NCBI GenBank assembly: GCA_032718475.1
Contig: JAUCBJ010003175.1
Span: 1-26,813 of the forward strand
DNA: 26,813 nt
Direction: 5' to 3'
Origin: Nemertoderma westbladi
Lineage: Eukaryota > Xenacoelomorpha > Nemertodermatida > Nemertodermatidae
Part shown: in pieces, positions 17,753 to 26,440 of the stretch
Layout: each line of letters starts with the position of its first letter
Position numbering within the stretch: position 1 is the stretch's first letter
Translations under genes and position numbers: made by a program
The notes under the pieces: model-generated
What the model was told of the DNA's origin: nothing
Seen by the model: the letters and a program-made list of their open reading frames with translations, nothing else
Database searches by the model: none

Positions 17753-19292
17753 CAATAAAATATGGAATATCCGTGCAATAGAGCGTTTGACTCCTTTCCA
17801 TTTAAATAATTACTATAATTTGAGCTCTGGTAGCATATTCAGGCATTATTAATGATGATTTATGGCCAATTTTGTATTACAGAAGCCGTCCGTATTCAGG
17901 TATTGTAAATATAAGTTCGGCCCTACTTAGAAACATGGTCAGACGATAGTTAGGCAGTTAGGATTCCCTATTGCCTGATTATCGGCTAATACCAGACTAC
18001 AGCACAGGACGAAGACTGCACAGTAGACTGAGAAGCCTTAGGGACTGGACTACTTGCTGACATACTGACACTGACTAACTGACAGTTCTGTAAAAGCTTT
18101 TGTGGGATAACTGATTCGTTTGCCTTGCTGGCCAGTTCCCCCCCGGTCGCTAGAATACTCTAAAAGGGATCTATAGGTAAAATAGTGCAAGCTACCAGCT
18201 TATTGGCTGATGGGCTGTACGAAAGTATCTGGGTTCTGTTCGATCGGCCAACCAGCTTAGGGAGGTTGCCTTAGCCCTGCTGTCCGTATCGGCCAATAGA
18301 ATTTGAGTGGGCGTTGATTTTGACCTATCCCAGAGCTACTGAACTGAATTTTCCTATCTCACTGCTCATCCTCTGTGTTGGACAGGAGCTTCGGGGAATA
18401 AGGGTAGTTGGTATCCTCGGATAGTGAGGTAGTCATATGATTTTATATGATTCTGTTGTTGTGTTCCCATTTTCGCCATAACACCGGCTTTTTGGGAAGA
18501 ACTCTAGTAAAACTGCTTAAATTATCGAAAGTATAAACTGTTATTCAATCAACCGATCAATCCGACCTAATTACTTATCTGATCTAATTAACTCACTATT
18601 AATCATATTGTTTGTACTGTTATTTACCGTCAGTTATTAATTGTATCTATTTGTTGATGGAAATATTGCTCTTTGGAGAATACGGATAAATCACCCAAAA
18701 TTCCCAATTTTCTTGATACACTACAGGTTAGAGAGACAGGCTATATATAACAATTGCGATTTATATTAATGTGGTGTGTATTGAATCTAATGTTATTTAG
18801 CAGACCCTACATGAGTCAATTGCTGCTCTCTTTATGTGTGATCAAATTTACTGACGGTCGGCAGAATAGTGTGTATGATTGTGATTGGTAACAAAGCATT
18901 TCCTAAAGAATGCGCCTTATACTTTAATCATAAGCAGTATCGTTGCGTTTAGTATAAGTCCTAGTTCTGTTTAAATAGATAGAGCGCCACGTCCTAAAGG
19001 AACTGTTAATATTTCCCGAAAGCCAATAATATCTGTCAGAAATTAATTAATAAGGATCAATCGAATAATACAGTAAGTTTACACTGCAACCTTACACTGC
19101 AATAATAAAATTTAAGCAGCCGAATTCAGCCTCCCGGGTGTAGATCCATCGGGTGAATGATCGCGCATGGGCTGACTTCGGGTAATGTTTTGTTTATTAG
19201 CATAAAATATTGTCGTATGCTAAAGGTGTTTTAATTAACTAAAAGACATATAAATTTTGGCAGGTTAAACTGCTAAAGGTCTTCAAAAGCGC

Positions 19293-19400
19293 GAACAATA
19301 ACAGTTTATGTCGGTATTGCAGTGTAGGCATTAAATACAGTTTAATATTGTTCTGGTACGAACAATAACAGTTTATAATCTTATTGCAGTAGGCAATAAG
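19293..19400. repeat. Two copies of a roughly 65-bp unit
   Basis: CGAACAATAACAGTTTAT followed within about 15 bases by TATTGCAGT and AGGCA occurs at about 19293 and again at about 19360. Confidence 0.8.
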
Positions 19401-19414
19401 GTTGCAAGATACCG

Positions 19415-19553
19415 TAGGAACCGGTACTTCTGTAGGTCAGTAGGCCCAACTGCCAGAACCGGTACTGCTGTAGGTCCGTAGGTCCAACTGCCAGAACCGG
19501 TACTTCTGTAGGTCTGTAGGCCCAACTGTCCTAACCGGTACTGCTGTATAAGT
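19415..19553. repeat. Tandem array, about 3.5 units of 38 bp
   Basis: AACCGGTACT(T/G)CTGTAGGTC recurs at 19419, 19457, 19495 and 19533, exactly 38 bases apart. Each unit holds one ACCGGT palindrome. Confidence 0.93.
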
Positions 19554-19714
19554 ACATTAGTATTATTCGATTTTGATTATTGTATACCGGTAGGTCTTGG
19601 TACTTAATCAGGGAACGGCCGCCCTGATTTTTATTTGAGATTCTACTTATTTCTGTCGGTTTTATTTACTAGTAGGCTAATATTGAGCAGAAGGCGTGTG
19701 ACCCTGCTCAGATT

Positions 19715-20290
19715 GTTCAGATAATTGTAGGCTGAGCTGCTGTCTGACTGTTGTTGGGTTTGGAGAGATTACGGCGTGTGTAGAGTTTGTCTGATAAAGT
19801 GCCGTTAGTAAGTTGGGGCAGCCATATGCTGTAAGGTCAATCCCCTCTTAAAGAATAAGTCGTACTACCGTGTTAGAACGCATACTAACTAACTGTTTCA
19901 GAATCTGCATATACTGTAGTTTATTTAGGCTTGATCGTAGTCTGCCAGTGTTTTAGCCTGTGTTTGTTTGTATGGTCTGTTCAGGTACTGTAATAGTTAT
20001 TACTCAGATATTTTGTAGGCTGGATTGTTGTCTAGCTATTATTAGGTCTGAAGAGATTGCTGTGTGTGTGGAGTTGGTCTGATAAAGTGCTGTTAGTAAG
20101 TTGGGGCAGCCATATGCTGTAAGGTCAATCCCCTCTTAAAGAATAAGTCGTACTACCGTGTTAGAACGCATACTAACTAACCATTTCAGAATCTACACGT
20201 ACGGTAGTTTATTTAGGCTTGGTGGTAGTCTGCCAGCGTTTGGTTTGTATTTTGTTTGAGTATTCTGTACGGGTAGCGTAATATTTATTA
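19715..20290. repeat. Two tandem copies of a 288-bp unit
   Basis: TTGGGGCAGCCATATGCTGT is at 19813 and 20101, followed in both by GGTCAATCCCCTCTTAAAG and a nearly identical 120-base core. The outer parts of the units are more diverged. No ORF spans it. Confidence 0.9.
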
Positions 20291-21224
20291 TTCAGAGTTT
20301 ATGCGATTATTCGCAACATTCATGTCCCCAAGTTTATTCCTACAGTAATTGTGCTTGTTATACATACCGTTATAGTTAAATTAACCCCGGTACTACACGG
20401 GCTGCTTGGCGTAGGACAAGACTGGTGACTTTGTGCTCTGGTCACTCCAGCAGATGCCGTGGTTCTTTTAACTGTTCAAGTATATTTAACTACTGATTAT
20501 TTGTTATACCGGTACTTGTACCTAATTTAGGGTTTAGTGTACAGTGCTTTCCGAAGTAATTAGTGTGTAGGCAGTATATTTGTGTTGTAAAGTGGTTGAT
20601 AGGCACATTCGTTAGCTCTATTAACTTCTGGGTAGGAACACTCCGTGATACATAACGTAGTACCTATAGCGATACGGTTATAGGTCGTCAGGCGGTGGTA
20701 TTTTCCTATCTGGACAGTACAATATATTTACTACTACTTATTATTTCAAATACCGTAGTACCCTGTCCGTTGTAATAACCGGAAATCTAACCCTTTGTTA
20801 GGCTGGTTTGTAGACTTCCTGTAAAATTACCCTAAAAAATTCGTACGTAATATTTTTGTTGTGTTTAATTAGAGATTTAATCTCACCCGTATCGTAAGTA
20901 ATTTGTAGTATTAAGTAACTTAGGTAAATTAGAATTATCTGTTTTAGTGTCTCAACAAGTAACATTTCACTGAGAGCGCACAGTTTCTGTGTAGTGACTC
21001 CCCCAGAAATAATAACATTTATTTCAAATATTGACAAAAACCCATTTAAACGGGTATATATCTATTATAAATCAACTCAAACGATTTATAAATAGTAGGC
21101 CTGCCATACAACAACTAGGTCTCAATATCAGTTGGACTACTGCTTAAATAACGGTAATAAAGTAACTTAAAGTAACCAAGTAACCCTAAAATATTCAGAA
21201 ATTCAATTATTCTAAAAATAATTG

Positions 21225-21470
21225 ACATACCGGTACTTACCATAGGCTTATTATATTTATTCCTATAAATTTGAGCTGAAATCATACCGGTATTCTGTAA
21301 TTAATTCTAGTTTATAATTATACTTATATATACTATAAGTGAAAGCTGTATACCGGTATTCACGATAGGCCTATTATATATTTATATATATTTGTGCTAA
21401 ATTTATATACCGGTACTCTGTGACAAACCTAGTTTACGATACTTATATATACTATAAGTGTATACCGGTA
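21225..21470. repeat. Two copies of a roughly 120-bp unit rich in TACCGGTA
   Basis: The order ATACCGGTA, ATAGGC(C)TATTATAT, ATACCGGTA, CTAGTTTA, ACTTATATATACTATAAGTG occurs at 21229-21341 and again at 21352-21460. The last motif contains the palindrome CTTATATATACTATAAG with a one-base offset. Confidence 0.85.
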
Positions 21471-21579
21471 TTCTAATATACTGCAATAAATTACCGGTAC
21501 TAGGCCAACGGTCATACTGAATTACTAGACTTGCTTTAACTGTAACTATAGCAGTAAGCATTCAACTGTATAGCTAAAC

Positions 21580-23760
21580 ATGTCTGACACTCAGCAAAAC
21601 CTGTCAGACAGTCTGATCGATACAACCATCTGTGACACAGATAGGAGTGTGGAGCGATTAAGAAAGGAGTTCAGCTCACCTCCTACTGCAAGAAAGGTCA
21701 TCCCTCCAGTAGTATCAGACCCTAGGCTAATCCACCATAGGTCCATCATAGGCACTCGGGCACAGGTCAAACGGAACCAAGAGGCAGTTGTCCTATCGCA
21801 GCAACATCTTGGTCAAGAACCTACTTCCCAGCGACCCGATAGCTCCAGTAGTTCGGATACTGTAGAGCTAACCCCCGAACGCGGAGTGCAGATGGCTGCT
21901 ACAGTCTACTCGGACCCCCTTCTTACCCTTCCTGCTGCAGTGCTAACTACTATATTCATTGCGGTGGAGGAACATCAAGCCGACTGGGCGAGGAATAAGC
22001 GAGCGACCCAAGATAATTATGCGGGATACGCCAGGGAAGAATTGATGTCTATTGTCGAGTCACAATGGAACTTTCCCGGACTCGGACTCCCGTTGGATCT
22101 GTCCGAGGCTACTTGGGAAGATATACACAGGATGGGAGTGGCTAAAGATACAATGGATCCAGCTGTTTGGAAGAGGTCGGCAGCAGGATATGTGCAGGGA
22201 TTCTTCGGCTCCTTGGAGCGATTGGAAGAACAACTGTTTCGACAACCTCAAGGACCTCAAGAGCAGGAAGAGCTGCTATACCAAATACGCGAAAGAACCC
22301 TACGCATACGACTAATCCTCTCAGCCTTTGAGGAAACTTCCAAAAGAAGACAGGACACGTCGCTACAGGTTGCTGTCAAAACTTGGTTACATCGGGTAGA
22401 TCTCAAAGTGCAGGAAACGGCTCAGTGGAAATCCCAGCTGGCTGAGAGATCACCCCATGAAGAACAAACTGATGTCACCCTTTCTCAAGCGGAAAGCGAA
22501 GAGACCGCCGAGAAGCCGCGAACTAGAGACGCTATCGACATTTATTTGTCCGACTATCAGCGATTCCTAGGAGACGAAGAGTTGAGGAGACGGCTGTCTG
22601 GACTTTCCCCTAATAGTGAAGGAACTAAGCTTGTGTTGGACTCAATCGATGCGGAAATGTTAGCTGCAAACCAAGCTGAATTTGATGAAAAACTCCGCCT
22701 CACTAGAGTCCGAGAAGAACAAGTAAAGAAAGAATGGATAGAGAAAAGAAAGGTGGCAGCAGCAGCGGCGGCAGAAGCAGAAGCCGAAAGAAAGGCGGCA
22801 GAAGCAGAAGCCGAAAGAAAGTCGGCAAAAGCAGAAGCAGAAGGAAAAGCAGCAGTAGCAGAAGCAGAAGCAGAAGCCGAAAGAAAGGCGGCAGAAGCAG
22901 AAGCAGAAAGAAAGGCAGCAGTGGCAGAAGCAGAACGTAGAGCTTCTGAGGAGACTATCAAATTGGAGTTGGAGAATCTGCAAGAGACGCAAGACAGTAT
23001 AAATAAACAGTTTACTGCTAATCAAATGCAGATGATGAGAAAATCTACTCCCAAGCGCCAGGGATACACATCCTCGGAGGAAGGCGAGACTACCGATCCT
23101 GAAGGCGGAGGAAATAGATCTCATCTAAGTAGGCGTAGAAAAACATCTTACCGTCGCAAATTGCCTGATTTGCCCCCAGCTGTTAGAAGACAGCTAGCTA
23201 GCACAGACTTGAGTAGTGTAGAACCTACAGCCCAAAGTATTAAGGTCAAAAGACTCCCTACAATAGTTGATGAACCTGAAGTAATTAAGCCTGTCGTTCC
23301 CAAAGTCACTTCTGTGTTAGAGACCCCTGTACTTCCAGAGCTTAACTCTAAATTCCCTTTACATAGTACTACACTGCCTGCACCCGGTGGAACAGTCCAA
23401 GAGAATATCCCTGTCCAGATAGCAGAGAGAGAAATCAAAAATTTGTCTCCCGTCGTCCCGCTTCAGCCCGCTACTATGTTGGCGACTCCCGCTTCGGCGG
23501 TTGAGTGGGTGGAAGAGGGACGGCGGGGGATGAATCTCCTGCTAGGACAGATGCAGGAGACTGTCCACCAACTTAAGGGAACAGTGAGGGAAGGTAGAGC
23601 AGAGTTGCAAGAAGTGCAGCAAAGTATCGCGCTAGAACGCGACAAATTAGTCAATATACAAAGGGGCATACCAATACCCCCTGTAACATTGTGTCAACCT
23701 GTTAGGTCTGAAGTATTACATGCGCAAGGTGTGGAGCCTACAAGAAAGTGTTGTACATGA
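21580..23760 (+). CDS. Gag-like coiled-coil protein of the BEL/Pao-like element (ORF1)
   Basis: Intact ORF of 726 residues, started at an ATG with A at -3. I recognise no named domain. It begins with a Ser/Thr/Gln-rich stretch, has a helical middle (about residues 110-300, many Leu/Glu/Gln), then a highly charged Glu/Ala/Lys/Arg coiled coil with repeats such as EAEAERKAA (about residues 392-453), a basic Arg/Lys segment (SRRRKTSYRRKLP, about 515-530), a Pro/Val-rich stretch, and a final coiled coil (VHQLKGTVREGRAELQ). The usual DUF1759 capsid-like part of BEL Gag is not visible. By position before the zinc knuckles it is most likely the N-terminal part of Gag. The stop overlaps the next ATG. 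Confidence 0.7.
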   Translation: MSDTQQNLSDSLIDTTICDTDRSVERLRKEFSSPPTARKVIPPVVSDPRLIHHRSIIGTRAQVKRNQEAVVLSQQHLGQEPTSQRPDSSSSSDTVELTPERGVQMAATVYSDPLLTLPAAVLTTIFIAVEEHQADWARNKRATQDNYAGYAREELMSIVESQWNFPGLGLPLDLSEATWEDIHRMGVAKDTMDPAVWKRSAAGYVQGFFGSLERLEEQLFRQPQGPQEQEELLYQIRERTLRIRLILSAFEETSKRRQDTSLQVAVKTWLHRVDLKVQETAQWKSQLAERSPHEEQTDVTLSQAESEETAEKPRTRDAIDIYLSDYQRFLGDEELRRRLSGLSPNSEGTKLVLDSIDAEMLAANQAEFDEKLRLTRVREEQVKKEWIEKRKVAAAAAAEAEAERKAAEAEAERKSAKAEAEGKAAVAEAEAEAERKAAEAEAERKAAVAEAERRASEETIKLELENLQETQDSINKQFTANQMQMMRKSTPKRQGYTSSEEGETTDPEGGGNRSHLSRRRKTSYRRKLPDLPPAVRRQLASTDLSSVEPTAQSIKVKRLPTIVDEPEVIKPVVPKVTSVLETPVLPELNSKFPLHSTTLPAPGGTVQENIPVQIAEREIKNLSPVVPLQPATMLATPASAVEWVEEGRRGMNLLLGQMQETVHQLKGTVREGRAELQEVQQSIALERDKLVNIQRGIPIPPVTLCQPVRSEVLHAQGVEPTRKCCT
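22755..22938 (+). repeat. Coding tandem repeat (27-bp-like units encoding AEAERKA)
   Basis: Imperfect units built from GCAGAAGCAGAAGCCGAAAG recur through the tract and encode alternating Ala/Glu with Arg-Lys pairs. Because units are multiples of three, other frames are also open: an in-strand alternative frame would be Arg/Ser/Lys-rich and the opposite strand Ala/Ser- or Cys/Phe-rich. Those are by-products of the repeat. Confidence 0.9.
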
Positions 23761-25592
23761 ATGAACAACAACGACGAAGTCCTACCATGGCTGATCTCAT
23801 GTCCTTCTTAGATAGTGAAGTAAAATTACAACTCATAAGGCAGTCCAGAGAGAAAACATCGGAAAATAAGGTAAGTGAGAAACCCGTTTCTAGGAGAAGG
23901 ATAATACCAGTGTGTTATACTGACGACGGCGAAAGCCAAGCTTCGCAAGAAGAGGACAGCGGGAAAGACACAGCAAAATCTTACTATGACAACAAGACCT
24001 ATAAAGACGTAAGTAAATACAAGTCTCGAACCAGTGACAGGAGAGAACAGGTAACAACAACTCCTCCTACGTCTCCTAAGAGAATTCACGGAAGAAAGCC
24101 CGAAGAAAGAACGAGAGTGCAGAACGTTAACCAAGTTAAGGTGAGTAACATCAAACCAAAATGTGCGCTGTGCGACGGGCCCCACCGTTTGAGTGCGTGT
24201 GCTGAATTTCTAAAGAAATCCCTTGTAGACAGACGTACAGTCCTGTGGAATAAGCGGTTATGCTATAATTGCCTCAGATCAGGACACCAACGGCGAACCT
24301 GTTACTCCGACATAAAGTGTGCAAAGTGTGGCGCGAAACATCACATCTTGTTACACAGTGAGTTCGAACGAGACAAACTGAGTCAGGTAAGTGAGCCCGA
24401 ACTACATGTCCAATTCAGTGATGTAAACGACACTGATCAAGAATCTGAGATGGAAGGATTCTATACTGACGAATTCTCCGACGCCAACGAATCCTGTTAT
24501 CTAATCAATACCGCAGTGTATCGAGCACTTACTTATGAAAAGGACACCAACAATGAGTTTCCCCCAACTACTTTCGCCAAACAACCATCTTGGAAAGCTC
24601 CAGCTTCCAACGTAGGAATCAGAGAATTTCCTATAGTTCAAGTAAGAGTTCACGGTCTTAACAAAAGCTACATAGTGAACGCCCTCCTTGACTCCGGCAG
24701 CACAGGAACATTCATCGATCAAGAACTAGCCGAAGATATCTTTGCTGGACAACCCAAGTTCCGGACTAAATTGAATATGTCAGGAATTATGCAGGTTTGG
24801 AAATCTACCCTAACGGCAGATTACTATGTAGGTGTGTTGTCCACCCCCCAGGATAAGTTAGGAACACAAGGTATAAGGTCAGTAAAAATGGTGGCTATAA
24901 AGAACTTTGCTACTACTCAAGCAGACCTTTATAATTGGGACGAAGATGAGAGCATCCAACATCTTAAGATACCTCGATTCCAGACAGATTATCCTGGAGT
25001 GCAAATACTCATCGGCCAAAACGCGCATGAGGCGCTCGAGACATTGGAGAAACGGCCTGCTCAACCGCAGCCACTACAAACCTATGCGGTAAGAACTAGA
25101 GTAGGTTGGTACTTTACTGGCCCTTCCCGTAGAACTCTCAAAGAGAGATTACCTCAACAACAGGTATACCAAGTAAAAGGGGAAGTGGAGAGCAGTGATG
25201 TGGACGATCCAACTGAGGGAACACCATACTCCTCAGATAATGACGATATTAACTCCAATGTAGATCAATGGAGACATTGCCTTGGGACGATTAATCCAGC
25301 CGACATCGCTTCCAGAGGAGCAACTCCTCAAGAACTGATAGATACTCCAGGCTGGTTAGGTGGATCCGACTCCTTAAGTAAAGAAGAAGAAGAATGGCCT
25401 CCTCATCTTACCACGGCAGAAATTAGACAGGCCAAGGGAGCGGAGAAAGTAACACAACAACTCAATCGCCCAGCTAGTCGTTTATGTTTACTGGAAAGAG
25501 ACCGAAAACTGTCCGGAAACTATGGAAGGCAAGATACTCTTCCTACGACCACTTCCCTAATCCGACAAATATCTAGGGACTCCATAACGTAA
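23757..25592 (+). CDS. Zinc-knuckle/aspartic protease protein of the BEL/Pao-like element (ORF2, internally deleted Pol)
   Basis: From the ATG at 23757 (611 residues; the frame is open from 23712). It starts MNEQQRRSPTMADLMSFLD, a segment that in BEL proteins follows the DUF1759 domain. Then come three zinc-binding clusters from residue 136: CALCDGPHRLSAC, CYNCLRSGHQRRTC and CAKCGAKHHILLH. A DUF1758-type aspartic protease follows with VNALLDSGSTGTFID (Asp at 312) and on to IGQNAHEALE and YAVRTRVGWYFTGP. The ORF then jumps to QWRHCLGTINPADIASRG and a WPP stretch, normally located after RNase H, and to RPASRLCLLERD, similar to the end of the DUF5641 C-terminus. RT, RNase H and integrase are absent but the frame remains open. 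It may supply Gag-processing functions to a non-autonomous element. Confidence 0.82.
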   Translation: MNEQQRRSPTMADLMSFLDSEVKLQLIRQSREKTSENKVSEKPVSRRRIIPVCYTDDGESQASQEEDSGKDTAKSYYDNKTYKDVSKYKSRTSDRREQVTTTPPTSPKRIHGRKPEERTRVQNVNQVKVSNIKPKCALCDGPHRLSACAEFLKKSLVDRRTVLWNKRLCYNCLRSGHQRRTCYSDIKCAKCGAKHHILLHSEFERDKLSQVSEPELHVQFSDVNDTDQESEMEGFYTDEFSDANESCYLINTAVYRALTYEKDTNNEFPPTTFAKQPSWKAPASNVGIREFPIVQVRVHGLNKSYIVNALLDSGSTGTFIDQELAEDIFAGQPKFRTKLNMSGIMQVWKSTLTADYYVGVLSTPQDKLGTQGIRSVKMVAIKNFATTQADLYNWDEDESIQHLKIPRFQTDYPGVQILIGQNAHEALETLEKRPAQPQPLQTYAVRTRVGWYFTGPSRRTLKERLPQQQVYQVKGEVESSDVDDPTEGTPYSSDNDDINSNVDQWRHCLGTINPADIASRGATPQELIDTPGWLGGSDSLSKEEEEWPPHLTTAEIRQAKGAEKVTQQLNRPASRLCLLERDRKLSGNYGRQDTLPTTTSLIRQISRDSIT

Positions 25593-25841
25593 TAACATAT
25601 GGAGTGGGCGTGTGACTATATCATTTTATATTTGTTTTTATTTTATATTTATGTATGTATTATTATGTACTTTATTATAATCGTTTTTATTCAATTTTAT
25701 TTAGTAGAATGTTATTTTAGTATTATTTAGTAGATTAGTGCAATATATTAGTGTTTATTACGTACGTAATTACTTATAATATATATTTAGTGCGACGGCA
25801 AGAAATAATTATTTTCTCTTTCCTTACTGTCCGTATTATAT

Positions 25842-25897
25842 TATAAATGCGAGACTATAGTAAGATGACATGTCAGTACTTATTAAAGTACAATAAA
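25842..25897 (+). promoter_or_regulatory. Possible LTR TATA box and polyadenylation signal
   Basis: TATAAA at 25842-25847 and AATAAA at 25892-25897 lie 50 bases apart, the order and spacing seen around the R region of many LTRs. Without a second LTR copy in view this is only suggestive. Confidence 0.3.
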
Positions 25898-26119
25898 GCC
25901 ACTACTATATTCAAGTATTATTGGTAGGCAGAGTATTAGGAATGCAAAGTTCAGATCCTCGTGTCTCGGCTAAACCAAGCTCTGGGTAGACCTTGGAAAC
26001 GACTTGCCTCTTCACACTGACATTGCTTCGTGCGATATTGCTCTTCTACCTTATAACAAATAATACATATAGTAGCGTGATGTCCCTCTAACAGTAGCGT
26101 AAATCGCAAATAAATCTGT

Positions 26120-26440
26120 TAAACTTTTGACCATCTGTAATTCTAGTCGATTAAGATATCGTGGCACCCACCGATATACTTGAAAGACAAATTCTAGAAT
26201 CAGTGGTTAACGTCCCCAGACAAGTTCTGGAATAAATCGGTGCCCATCCTAAATATTAATTTAATATTTATTAAAATCTGTAAAATTCCGATCCTTTAAA
26301 ATTTCTAGTCAATTAAGATATCGCAGTATTTACCGATATTCTTAAAAGGACGATTTTATAGAATTAAGGATCCTGAGTCCCCAGACATGCTCTGGAATAA
26401 AATTTGTGTCAATTTAACATCAAATAATAAAATTCACGGG
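26120..26440. repeat. Two diverged tandem copies of a 162-bp unit
   Basis: CTAGTC(G/A)ATTAAGATATCG at 26143 and 26305 is followed in both by ACCGATAT, TCCCCAGACA and TCTGGAATAAA in the same order and spacing. Identity is moderate, so the duplication is older than those upstream. Confidence 0.85.

Larger units (their letters stand above)
10161..17784. repeat. Tandem segmental duplication, copy 2, split by Copia
   Basis: Copy 2 of the composite unit, starting 3 bases after copy 1 ends. Its left part (10161-11617) carries the RT fragment and the C48 gene with the N-terminal half of the domain that is missing from copy 1. The Copia element occupies 11618-16451. Its right part (16452-17784) carries the tRNA-containing segment. 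Removing Copia and one copy of GGTCA rejoins the unit. The block to the right of 17784 shows no return of the unit. Confidence 0.88.
16464..17784. repeat. Segment V of the duplication, copy 2 (tRNA-containing)
   Basis: 1321 bp matching 8825-10157 from GGACAGACTCTG to CAATAGAGC, with scattered substitutions and small indels in T- and A-rich runs. Contains the second unknown ORF and the second tRNA-Lys gene. Confidence 0.88.
17785..21579. other. Non-coding region with nested tandem duplications
   Basis: No gene is evident in these 3.8 kb. A minus-strand open frame at 20798-21037 has no recognisable features. Four local tandem duplications and many ACCGGT palindromes are listed separately. Part of this stretch may be the 5' LTR or leader of the BEL/Pao-like element that starts coding at 21580, but I found no LTR pair and no primer binding site. 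Confidence 0.6.
21580..25610 (+). mobile_element. BEL/Pao-like LTR retrotransposon derivative lacking RT, RNase H and integrase
   Basis: Two adjacent plus-strand ORFs contain BEL/Pao-specific features (zinc-knuckle trio, DSGS protease of the DUF1758 type, the NPADIASRG block from after RNase H, a RPASRLCLLE-like Pol end) but no RT YxDD, RNase H or integrase. The coding end is followed at about 25598-25610 by TGGAGTGGGCG, a possible polypurine tract, then TGTGACTATATC, a possible LTR start. The 5' LTR was not found, so the element's outer limits are unknown. I place the boundaries at the coding region and the tract. Confidence 0.7.

Noticed and set aside
20798-21037. Minus-strand ORF of 79 codons
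   Set aside because: AT-rich, no motif, no homologous copy in the window.
22557-23124. Long minus-strand ORFs and an Arg/Ser-rich plus ORF in the Gag-like gene
   Set aside because: Produced by the three-base-periodic coding repeat; no support beyond being open.
18310-25620. GAGTGGGCGT shared at about 18308 and 25601 as evidence of an LTR pair
   Set aside because: Only ten bases match and the following sequences are unrelated.
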